Part shown: piece after piece, positions 54,602 to 62,156 of the stretch
Layout: every line of letters begins with the position of its first letter
Position numbering within the stretch: position 1 is the stretch's first letter
NCBI RefSeq assembly: GCF_965222285.1
Contig: NZ_OZ244942.1
Location: 1,302,001-1,366,000, forward strand
Direction: 5' to 3'
From: Tepidicaulis sp002389665
GTDB taxonomy: Bacteria; Pseudomonadota; Alphaproteobacteria; Parvibaculales; Parvibaculaceae
DNA length: 64,000 nt
Position numbers and translations under genes: made by a program
Notes under the pieces: generated by a model
The model's database searches: none
What the model was told of the DNA's origin: nothing
What the model saw: only the letters and a program-made list of their open reading frames with translations

Positions 54602-54636
54602 AGCTTAAAGCTAGGCGGGCCCCGCAGGCGCGTCAA
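54602..54636 (-). promoter_or_regulatory. candidate promoter for the M48 protease gene
   Basis: On the minus strand, TTGACG (54636-54631), 17 bp, TAGCTT (54613-54608) fits a sigma-70 promoter about 85 bp before the start. The perfect 11-bp palindrome AGCTTAAAGCT (54602-54612) overlaps the -10 element. Elsewhere in the 302-bp gap (54525-54826) I see nothing else except the leader of the divergent lipoprotein. Confidence 0.4.
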
Positions 54637-54826
54637 TTTGAGCGCTTCTTGCCTTATCTGGCCACTCCGGCGCCCGTCGCAAGAACTACAGCAAGCAATT
54701 CTGGCTAAACTTTGTTCCCTTTTCTTCCCCGCCTCGTCTTGCCGCCCGTGTTACGCAGATAACTGGACCGCTCCGCCAATGACCGTTAAGAAGAAAGCCC
54801 AGCGAGTGAAGAGAAAACCGGTGTCC

Positions 54827-56284
54827 ATGAGAATGCAAAAAACTGTGAAATCCGTCTGTTCGGCTGTGCTGGCCGGCTCCTTGAGTTTGGCTCTGTCGGG
54901 TTGCGGCATGTTTGGCGAAAGCGAGCCCTCGGTTGGCACGCCGCTGGGCACCAGCGCCTCGGGCGTCAGCCCCGGCCGCTCGGACCGGGCTTTTTCAGGC
55001 CGTCTGTCGGGCGCCGAAGGCGGCGTTTTAGGCGGGGTGGTGCTTTCCGAAGAACCCCATGCCTCGCTCGTTGCCCGCGACATTCTGGAAAAGGGCGGCA
55101 ATGCGGTGGACGCGGCAACGGCGCTCTATTTCACGCTCTCGGTGACGTATCCCGCCTCTGCTTCGCTGGGCGGCGGCGGCATCTGCCTCGTGCATGATTC
55201 TGAAAAAGGCACGACGGAAAGCGTCGATTTCCTGCCCCGGCAAACGTTGAGCGGCGGGGAAGCGGCCATTCCGGGTAATGTGCGCGGCTTCTCGGTCATG
55301 CATGCCCGCTTCGGGCGCCTTGCCTGGGCGGAACTCGTCTCGCCTGCGGAAACCATGGCGGCCACGGGGTTCAAACTGACCCGCGCCAGCGCGCAGCGGC
55401 TGGTGGAAAATGCCGGTCTCCTGCGCGGCGACCCTGAGCTTGCCGCTTCTTATTTGAACCGGGCCGGGCAGCCGCTTGCCGAACATGAAATGGTGACGCT
55501 GCCGCAGCTTGCCGCCTCGCTGGCGCTGGTGCGCTCGCGCGGGCCGGCCGGGCTTTACGCCTCGAAAGAAGCGCGCACTTTTGCCGATGCCGCCCAAGCG
55601 GTGGGGGCGGGGCTCTCGGCGGAAGATTTGCAGAACTACCGCCCGACGGTCGCCATTTCCCAGCGCATCGAAATGGACAATGAATATCTGCACTTGCCGA
55701 GCGCGGCGCTCGGTGCCGGTGCTTTTTCCGCTCAGCTTTGGCGGAAAGTGGCCGCAGGCAATGTGGATGCGCTGGCCGCGGCCCGCCAGACGGCAGAGGC
55801 GCTCGGCGCGCCCGGCGCCATTCCCGACGATATGGGCTCGACCTCTTTCGTCGTGGCGACGGGTAACGGCGATGCGGTGGCCTGCGGCGTCACGGATAAC
55901 GGCCCCTTCGGCACTGGCAAGGTGGCGCGCGGCACGGGCATTGTGCTCGCCAAATCGCCCGCCGCGCCTGTCGCGGGGCTTGCCGGCGCATTTCTGTCGC
56001 CGGTGCTGGTGACGAACCGTTTCACCAATAACCTTTTCTTTGCGGGGGCTTCAGCAGGCGGGCCGGTGGCCACGGCTTCGGTGCAAAAAGTGCTGAAGGA
56101 AACGCTGATTGATGGGTCCGCGCCGCTGGCAAACGCGCTTGAAAACGCCCATCCGGGTCCGGACCCGCGCGTCAATGCGCTGGTTTGTCCGCAAGGTCTG
56201 CCGCGCGGGGCGAACGAATGTGCCTTCGGTGTCGATCCGAAAGGCGCGGGGCTCGGCCTTGAGGCGATTTCGGCAGGGAACTGA
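54827..56284 (+). CDS. divergent gamma-glutamyltransferase-like lipoprotein
   Basis: 485-residue protein with the Ntn-hydrolase fold of gamma-glutamyltransferases. A lipoprotein signal ends in L-A-L-S-G-C (Cys26). The fold marks G-G-N-A-V-D-A-A-T-A and A-S-L-G-G-G-G-I are intact, and F-G-T-G is present. The catalytic position (TTHYS in E. coli) reads G-S-T-S-F, with Ser338 where the nucleophile Thr stands and Ser340 where the His stands. The carboxylate-binding Arg (D-F-R-E) reads D-F-L (Leu136). The N-N-Q-M-D-D-F stretch is absent. So true glutamyl transfer is doubtful. The start could instead be ATG 54779 (16 more residues). An aminotransferase follows 14 bp later. Confidence 0.82.
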   Translation: MRMQKTVKSVCSAVLAGSLSLALSGCGMFGESEPSVGTPLGTSASGVSPGRSDRAFSGRLSGAEGGVLGGVVLSEEPHASLVARDILEKGGNAVDAATALYFTLSVTYPASASLGGGGICLVHDSEKGTTESVDFLPRQTLSGGEAAIPGNVRGFSVMHARFGRLAWAELVSPAETMAATGFKLTRASAQRLVENAGLLRGDPELAASYLNRAGQPLAEHEMVTLPQLAASLALVRSRGPAGLYASKEARTFADAAQAVGAGLSAEDLQNYRPTVAISQRIEMDNEYLHLPSAALGAGAFSAQLWRKVAAGNVDALAAARQTAEALGAPGAIPDDMGSTSFVVATGNGDAVACGVTDNGPFGTGKVARGTGIVLAKSPAAPVAGLAGAFLSPVLVTNRFTNNLFFAGASAGGPVATASVQKVLKETLIDGSAPLANALENAHPGPDPRVNALVCPQGLPRGANECAFGVDPKGAGLGLEAISAGN

Positions 56285-56298
56285 CCAACCGGAGCAGT

Positions 56299-57453
56299 AT
56301 GGTGTCGCAGCTTTCTCAACGAAGCGATGTGGCGGCGTTTCTCGCCATGGACATCATGCGCGACGCCAATGCCTTAAGCGCGGCGGGTGAAGACATCATG
56401 CGCCTGGAGGTGGGCCAGCCCGCGCTTGCCGCCCCGGATGAAATCCGCAAAGCCGCCGCCCATGCGCTGGAAGCCGACAGGCTTGCCTATACAGATGCGC
56501 TCGGCATGCCCGCGCTCAAAGCCCGCATCGCCCGCCATTATCAGGAAGCTTATGGCCATGGGCCCGACGCGGCGGATGTGATCGTCACGCCGGGGTCCTC
56601 CGGCGGCTTCATTCTCTCGTTCACCGCGTGTTTTGAGACGGGGGATAAAGTGGGGCTCGCCGAGCCCGGCTATCCGGCCTACCGGAACATTCTAAAGGCA
56701 CTTGGCGTCGAGGCGGTGGGTATTCCCGTCGGCCCCGAGACAGGCTGGCAGCTCACCGTCGATCTCGTGCAGGACGCGGAAAAAAAGCACGGGCCCCTTG
56801 CCGGTATCATGGTGGCAAGCCCCGCCAATCCGACAGGCACCATGCAGTCGCCCGAAACGCTGGGCGCGCTCATTGCTGATTGCGAGTCTCATGGGCGCTG
56901 GTTCATCTCGGATGAGATTTATCACGGTATCACCTTCAACCAGCGCGCGGTCAGCGCGGCAGGGAAGGGCGATCATGTCATCGTGGTCAACAGCTTCTCG
57001 AAATATTACTGCATGACGGGCTGGCGGCTCGGCTGGCTCGCCGTCCCGCCGCGTGTGACGCGCACCATCGAACGGCTGGCGCAGAACCTTTTCATCTCCG
57101 CGCCCAGCCTCTCGCAGATTGCCGCCATGGCCGCCTTCGATGCGCAGCCCGAGCTCGACCGGCGCGTGGCGGGTTATGCGCGCAACCGCAATATCCTGCT
57201 CGAAGGGCTGCCGGATGTCGGCATTACCCATATCGCGCCTGCGGACGGGGCTTTTTATCTTTACGCGGATGTCTCGAACCTGACGGACGGTGCGATCGAT
57301 TTCTGCAAGCGCATGCTGCACGAAGCGAAAGTGGCCGCCACACCGGGGCTCGATTTCGATCCGGTGCGCGGCCACAAATTCGTCCGCTTTTCTTATGCGG
57401 GGGCGGAGGCGGACATGGCCGAAGCCGTCCGCCGCCTGAAAGCCTGGCTCTGA
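56299..57453 (+). CDS. pyridoxal-phosphate-dependent aminotransferase class I/II
   Basis: Fold-type I PLP enzyme of 384 residues. The cofactor Lys235 is in N-S-F-S-K-Y-Y-C-M-T-G-W-R-L-G-W. Asn177 is in A-S-P-A-N-P-T-G-T, and Asp205 in S-D-E-I-Y-H-G. The C-terminal Arg for the substrate carboxylate is in V-R-F-S-Y-A-G. Family relatives act on aspartate, aromatic or alanine-type amino acids; the substrate is not clear here. It starts 14 bp after the GGT-like gene and probably shares its transcript. It converges on RNase E with a 1-bp gap between stops. Confidence 0.9.
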   Translation: MVSQLSQRSDVAAFLAMDIMRDANALSAAGEDIMRLEVGQPALAAPDEIRKAAAHALEADRLAYTDALGMPALKARIARHYQEAYGHGPDAADVIVTPGSSGGFILSFTACFETGDKVGLAEPGYPAYRNILKALGVEAVGIPVGPETGWQLTVDLVQDAEKKHGPLAGIMVASPANPTGTMQSPETLGALIADCESHGRWFISDEIYHGITFNQRAVSAAGKGDHVIVVNSFSKYYCMTGWRLGWLAVPPRVTRTIERLAQNLFISAPSLSQIAAMAAFDAQPELDRRVAGYARNRNILLEGLPDVGITHIAPADGAFYLYADVSNLTDGAIDFCKRMLHEAKVAATPGLDFDPVRGHKFVRFSYAGAEADMAEAVRRLKAWL

Positions 57454-57454
57454 C

Positions 57455-59995
57455 TTAGCCGCCCGTCTTGCGCTGCCACCAGCCGCGCTTGCGGTTGCGC
57501 GGTTTGCTTTCCGCAGCTTCTTCCTCGGCCTGTTCAGCCTCACCAGTAGCGGCGGTTTCCGCCATTTCTGGTTCCGGTTCTTCTGCAGCTTCCGCCTCAA
57601 CTTCAACCTCAGCCGCAGCCTCAGCCTCAGCCTCAGGGGCCGGCGTTTCGACCACCGCTTCGGCGGCAGGTGTGTCGGCTGCTTCTTCTACCGCTTCCGC
57701 GCTGCTGGTGTAGGAAACGAGCACAGGCGGTTCGCTTTCCCCATCGGCACTGGCGGCAAGCGGTGTTTCGCCGCCTTCATTTTCTTCCGCAGGCGTCTCG
57801 CTGGACTGGCCGTTTTCGCTGCTCTCGCTCTCGCCGCTATTAGCGCCGTCATTATCATTGTCGCCCGAGTTTTCGTCCGACCCCTCGCGCTTCTGGCGGT
57901 TGCGGCGGCCGCCCCGGCGGCCACGGCGGCGGCGGCGCTTCGGCTTACCGTCTTCATCGGTATCGCCGTCCTCGCCGCTGCTCTTGTCTTCGTTCTCCTC
58001 GCTCTCGCCATTGTCGGCGCTCTCGGAGCTGTCCTCGTCCTGCGTGCCTTCTTCCTCGCCATCCTTGCGGGAAGGTTTGCGGCGGCGGCGGCGGCGCTTT
58101 TTCTTGGGCTGATCGTCGTCGCCCTGCGCGCTGACCTGTTCCTCGTCGCTTTCCTCGTCCTCATCCGCGATATCGGCATCCGCCTCATCGGCATAGGCCA
58201 TGTCGTAGCTGATGGCTTTGGAATCGGCTGCTTTGGCTTCGGCGGATTTACGGGTCAGCTCGCGCGCACTTGCCGCTTCGATGCGGTGGGCATCGGGGCC
58301 AAGCTCCGGATCGCTTTCCACGTAGATAGAAAGGCCGTAGCGCTCTTCGATTTCAAGCAGGTGGCCGCGCTTCTGGTTGAGAATGTAAAGCGCCACCTGG
58401 TCGGGCACGCGGGCGGTGAGCGCCGGAGCGCGGCCCTTGATGGCTTCCGCCTCGATCTCACGCAGTACGTGCAGCGCTTTCGATTCAACCGAGCGGATGA
58501 TGCCTGCGCCCTGACAGGTCGGGCACTGCATGGTCGAGCCTTCGAGCACGCCCGTGCGCATGCGCTGGCGCGACATTTCCAGAAGCCCGAAATGACTGAT
58601 GCGGCCCACCTGAATGCGGGCGCGGTCCATCTTCAGGCAGTCTTTCATTTTGCGCTCGACGGCCCGGTTGTTCCGGTTCTCTTCCATGTCGATGAAGTCG
58701 ATCACGATGAGACCGGCAAGGTCGCGCAGGCGCAGCTGGCGGGCGATTTCTTCCGCCGCTTCCAGGTTGGTTTTGACCGCCGTCGCCTCGATATTCCGTT
58801 CCTTGGTGGAGCGGCCCGAGTTGATGTCGATGGAGACCAGCGCTTCGGTCTGGTTGATCACCAGATAGCCGCCCGATTTCAGCGTCACGATCGGGCTGAA
58901 CATCGCATCGAGCTGCTGTTCCACCTGATGGCGCTGGAAGAGGGGATGGTTCTCCTTGTAAGGCTGCACCTTCTTGGCATGGCTCGGCATGAGCATGCGC
59001 ATGAAGTCTTTCGCCTCGCGGTAGCCTTCCTCGCCTTCCACCTGAACGGTGTCGATGTCCTTGTTGTAAAGATCGCGGATCGAGCGCTTGATCAGGCTGC
59101 CTTCCTCATAAACGAGGCAGGGGGCGATGGATTCCAGCGTGCGCTCGCGCACTGTCTCCCAAAGCCGCAGCAGATATTCGAAGTCGCGCTTGATTTCGGC
59201 CTTGGTGCGCTGAGCGCCGGCGGTGCGCACGATCAGGCCCATGCCTTCCGGCACGTCCAGCGCGCCGGTCACGCTTTTCAGGCGCTTGCGGTCGGCCGCA
59301 TTGGTGATCTTGCGGGAGATGCCGCCGCCGCGCGCGGTGTTCGGCATCAGCACGCAGTAGCGCCCGGCAAGTGAAAGATACGTCGTCAGCGCCGCGCCCT
59401 TGTTGCCGCGCTCTTCTTTGACGACCTGCACAAGCAGGATCTGGCGGCGCTTGATGACTTCCTGAATTTTGTAGGAGCGCTGGCTGCGGCGCTCTTTCTT
59501 GGCGGAAATTTCTTCCAGCGCATCGCCAGCGCCGACGTCTTCAATCGTGTCGTCGGAGGCAACGGCTTCGCCGTCATTTTCCAGGTCGCTGTCTTCTTCG
59601 CCGTCCTGTTCGGCGGACGCGCTTTCTGCTTCTTCGCCAGCAGCGCTCTCGGCATTTTCCTCGCCGCTTTTTTCAGAAGAGTCTTCCTCTTCCTCCTCGC
59701 GGCGCTCTTCTTCGTAATATTGCTTGAGCAGCGCTTCGCGGTCAGCCACCGGGATCTGATAATAGTCCGGGTGGATTTCGCTGAACGCAAGGAAACCGTG
59801 CCGGTTGCCGCCATATTCGACAAAGGCTGCCTGCAGCGAGGGTTCTACCCGGGTTACACGTGCGAGATAAATGTTCCCGCGAAGCTGTTTTTTGGTTTCC
59901 GATTCAAAATCAAATTCGTCGACTCGATTGCCGTTCACGACCACCACCCGGGTTTCTTCCGGGTGGGCCGCGTCGATCAACATTTTGCTTCCCAT
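57455..59995 (-). CDS. rne: ribonuclease E/G (alphaproteobacterial RNase E)
   Basis: Endoribonuclease of mRNA decay and rRNA/tRNA processing and scaffold of the degradosome. 846 residues. The S1 domain starts I-Y-L-A-R-V-T-R-V-E-P-S-L-Q-A-A-F-V and is split by an acidic insert of about 70 residues (95-165). Catalytic Asp390 is in S-I-D-I-N-S-G-R and Asp433 in V-I-D-F-I-D-M. The zinc-link is C491-P-T-C494. From about 600 the protein is disordered with two arginine-rich patches and a long acidic Ala/Glu tail. The end reads R-K-R-G-W-W-Q-R, a conserved C-terminal tag in this class. Start ATG 59995 has GGAG 10 nt before it. Confidence 0.94.
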   Translation of the reverse strand: MGSKMLIDAAHPEETRVVVVNGNRVDEFDFESETKKQLRGNIYLARVTRVEPSLQAAFVEYGGNRHGFLAFSEIHPDYYQIPVADREALLKQYYEEERREEEEEDSSEKSGEENAESAAGEEAESASAEQDGEEDSDLENDGEAVASDDTIEDVGAGDALEEISAKKERRSQRSYKIQEVIKRRQILLVQVVKEERGNKGAALTTYLSLAGRYCVLMPNTARGGGISRKITNAADRKRLKSVTGALDVPEGMGLIVRTAGAQRTKAEIKRDFEYLLRLWETVRERTLESIAPCLVYEEGSLIKRSIRDLYNKDIDTVQVEGEEGYREAKDFMRMLMPSHAKKVQPYKENHPLFQRHQVEQQLDAMFSPIVTLKSGGYLVINQTEALVSIDINSGRSTKERNIEATAVKTNLEAAEEIARQLRLRDLAGLIVIDFIDMEENRNNRAVERKMKDCLKMDRARIQVGRISHFGLLEMSRQRMRTGVLEGSTMQCPTCQGAGIIRSVESKALHVLREIEAEAIKGRAPALTARVPDQVALYILNQKRGHLLEIEERYGLSIYVESDPELGPDAHRIEAASARELTRKSAEAKAADSKAISYDMAYADEADADIADEDEESDEEQVSAQGDDDQPKKKRRRRRRKPSRKDGEEEGTQDEDSSESADNGESEENEDKSSGEDGDTDEDGKPKRRRRRGRRGGRRNRQKREGSDENSGDNDNDGANSGESESSENGQSSETPAEENEGGETPLAASADGESEPPVLVSYTSSAEAVEEAADTPAAEAVVETPAPEAEAEAAAEVEVEAEAAEEPEPEMAETAATGEAEQAEEEAAESKPRNRKRGWWQRKTGG

Positions 59996-60243
59996 TAAAT
60001 TCTTCTCCGCGACGCCGGCCTGGGAACTCTTCGCGCGTGGTCGTTAACCCGCGGCGGGAGGAGGCGGCGCCGATTGTATGGTTCCGGATAAAGGCCTTGT
60101 GTCGCGTCCGTTCTGCGGGCGCGCGGCGATCCGGAGTGGTGTTTAAGGGTGAAGTGCCGAGGGCCGACGGCAAAGCGATCCTGCGGGACGGGCGGGGCAT
60201 TGTTATTGCCAGGCACCGCATCTCCGGGGTCGCTGTTGTCGTT

Positions 60244-60249
60244 ATTATA
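60244..60249 (-). promoter_or_regulatory. candidate rne promoter -10 element
   Basis: TATAAT, consensus -10, reads on the minus strand about 250 bp before the rne start. No good -35 hexamer is seen at 16-18 bp. If used, the rne message would have a leader of about 240 nt, as in E. coli where the rne 5' UTR mediates autoregulation. In the 664-bp gap 59996-60659, I find no gene. It holds a hairpin at 60317-60349 (TGTGAA...TTCACA arms with a GGCC inner stem) and, at 60534-60563, an inverted TTAACCA/TGGTTAA pair. Confidence 0.4.
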
Positions 60250-60533
60250 TGCGCCTCGTGCATTCTCTTGGCTCCCGCGCCCCTTAATCGCCGGGCGCGT
60301 GGCGAATTCTTTCTGGTGTGAACCCCGGCCGATGGGCCTGGTTTTCACATGGCTGAGACAAACTGTTCCGAAGGGACCGTTTTCCTATTGGAGACGGATC
60401 GGAACCGGCTTTCGAGGGAGAGGAATCACTGTCTCTCCTGCCGGAGGTCTTCTACCGGTACTCGTTTTACCGTTACCCGCTTCGACTTGGCAAGCTGCAT
60501 TGGCAGGCAGCGCCCGGAGCAGGCCGTTCCGTA

Positions 60534-60563
60534 TTAACCATTTCTCCATTGATATTTGGTTAA
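60534..60563. promoter_or_regulatory. candidate CtrA-type site upstream of amidase gene
   Basis: TTAACCAT (60534-60541) and GGTTAA (60558-60563) give a 7-bp inverted repeat TTAACCA / TGGTTAA with a 16-bp spacer. TTAACCAT resembles the CtrA half-site that recurs in alphaproteobacterial promoters. The site is about 100 bp before the amidase start. A single copy of TTAACCAT also occurs upstream of mrcA (62009-62016). Confidence 0.4.
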
Positions 60564-60659
60564 ATTCCCGCAAAGTAGCCGGATATCCAGGCGAATTGAG
60601 AATATCGTTTGGGGACCGGCAGTTAGGTGTGGTCTCGGTTGCAGGGATTCTGAGTAGGC

Positions 60660-61934
60660 ATGATGGATGGGGTTTCGGCCAAAGCTGCCGCATCATGGGG
60701 GAAAGTGATTCTTTTCCTTGCTGCCGCTTTTTTCGCCCTTGTGGCGGGGCAAGTGGCCGTAAGGGCGGAGGCGCCTGTGCCTGCCGCGCTCGGCACCTCG
60801 CCGGCCGTCAACAGCGTGCGTCTCGGCGATCACGGCAAAAGCACCCGTTTCGTCATCGAACTTGCCCAGCCCGTCAAACACAAGACTTTCACGCTCGCGG
60901 ACCCTTACCGGGTGGTCATCGACCTGCCGGAGGTTGAGTTCAACCTGCCCCAAGGCGCAGGCCAGGAAGGGCGCGGTTTCATCAATGGCTACCGCTACGG
61001 GCTTTTCCAGTCCGGGCAGTCGCGCATCGTCATCGACACCAAGGTGCCGGTCGCCATTTCCAAGGATTTCGCTCTCGATCCGCAAAGCGGCTTCGGCTAC
61101 CGCATCGTGATCGACCTGACGGAGACGACACGCAGCGCCTTCCTGCAGGGACGCGAATGGCCCTCCCAGCCTGCGGTCAAGCCGCCCGTGCAGACGCCGG
61201 TCCCGGTGCAGCCTGCCCAGGACACCAAGCGCGTGGTCGTCATCGATCCGGGCCATGGCGGCGTCGATCCGGGCACCCATGGCTCGACCGGGGTCCAGGA
61301 GAAAGACGTGGTGCTGGCCTTCGCCAAAGAATTGCATCGCCAGCTCGCCGCAACCGGGCGTTATCACGTGCGCCTGACCCGCGATACGGACCGCTTCATT
61401 CCGCTGCGCCAGCGTGTCGCGATTGCCCGCCAGCACAAGGCGGATCTCTTCATTTCCATCCACGCGGATGCGGTAGGCAGGGGGAACGTGCGCGGGATGT
61501 CCGTTTACACGCTTTCCGAAACCTCCTCGGACAAGGAAGCGGCGGAACTGGCCCGCAAGGAAAACCTCTCCGACGTGATTGCCGGGGTCGATCTTTACGG
61601 CGAGCCGGGGGAAGTGACGGACATTCTGATCGATCTCGCGCAGCGGGAGACGAAGAACTTTTCTGCGAACTTTGCCCGCAAAGTCGTTGATCATGCAGGT
61701 AAATCCACCACGCTGCTTCAGCGCACGCACCGCTTTGCCGGCTTCCGCGTGCTCAAGGCGCCGGACGTGCCTTCCGTGCTGGTGGAGCTCGGCTTCCTGA
61801 CCAACCGCTCCGATGAGAAGAACCTCATGTCGGCGTCCTGGCGCACCAAGGTGGCGGGCAGTCTGGTGCGGGCTGTGGATAGTTATTTCGGCGATCGCTA
61901 TGCCGAAGGGGTTTATGCGGGTCCGGCTCAGTAG
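60660..61934 (+). CDS. amiC: N-acetylmuramoyl-L-alanine amidase with AMIN domain (AmiC-type)
   Basis: Periplasmic zinc amidase that splits septal peptidoglycan, expected at the divisome. 424 residues. A signal peptide at about 16-35 is followed by an AMIN targeting domain (about 45-150, V-R-L-G-D-H-G-K-S-T-R-F-V-I-E-L) and an Amidase_3 domain (about 190-415). The zinc site is V-V-I-D-P-G-H-G-G-V-D-P-G (His near 198), then V-Q-E-K-D-V, then I-S-I-H-A-D. The catalytic Glu is in L-V-E-L-G-F-L. The first ATG 60660 is directly followed by a second at 60663. It precedes mrcA by 222 bp, linking cell-wall cutting and synthesis. Confidence 0.93.
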   Translation: MMDGVSAKAAASWGKVILFLAAAFFALVAGQVAVRAEAPVPAALGTSPAVNSVRLGDHGKSTRFVIELAQPVKHKTFTLADPYRVVIDLPEVEFNLPQGAGQEGRGFINGYRYGLFQSGQSRIVIDTKVPVAISKDFALDPQSGFGYRIVIDLTETTRSAFLQGREWPSQPAVKPPVQTPVPVQPAQDTKRVVVIDPGHGGVDPGTHGSTGVQEKDVVLAFAKELHRQLAATGRYHVRLTRDTDRFIPLRQRVAIARQHKADLFISIHADAVGRGNVRGMSVYTLSETSSDKEAAELARKENLSDVIAGVDLYGEPGEVTDILIDLAQRETKNFSANFARKVVDHAGKSTTLLQRTHRFAGFRVLKAPDVPSVLVELGFLTNRSDEKNLMSASWRTKVAGSLVRAVDSYFGDRYAEGVYAGPAQ

Positions 61935-61937
61935 CGC

Positions 61938-61956
61938 CCGGCTGTCTTAGAGCCGG
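61938..61956 (+). terminator. weak hairpin after the amidase gene
   Basis: CCGGCT-GTCTTAG-AGCCGG is a perfect 6-bp stem beginning 4 bp past the amidase stop, followed by TCATTTG. The T-content after it is low, so this is a weak candidate terminator. Confidence 0.35.
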
Positions 61957-62008
61957 TCATTTGTCAGCCACATTTCGCCGCTAAAAGCAGGACAATTCGG
62001 CGCCTTTG

Positions 62009-62016
62009 TTAACCAT
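62009..62016. promoter_or_regulatory. TTAACCAT motif upstream of mrcA
   Basis: The octamer TTAACCAT, same as the one before the amidase gene, stands 141 bp before the mrcA start. A CTATAGT -10-like element is at 62084-62090. The match is short, so chance occurrence is possible. Confidence 0.3.
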
Positions 62017-62156
62017 GAGGCATCAAATTGTTCGTAAAATTGCGCCAATCTCTCTCCCGCATGGGCGAGAGCATGGTAAAGCACTATAGTGATCGGCAAC
62101 GGCGCCGCGCGGCCCGCAAAGAGGGGAACGCGCGGAAGGGGGCTAGGCGTACACGC

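Noticed and set aside
59860..60321. Open frame of 153 codons in the rne upstream gap
   Set aside because: It overlaps the start of rne in antisense, has no ribosome site of note and no domain. Its second half is a run of hydrophobic residues by chance.
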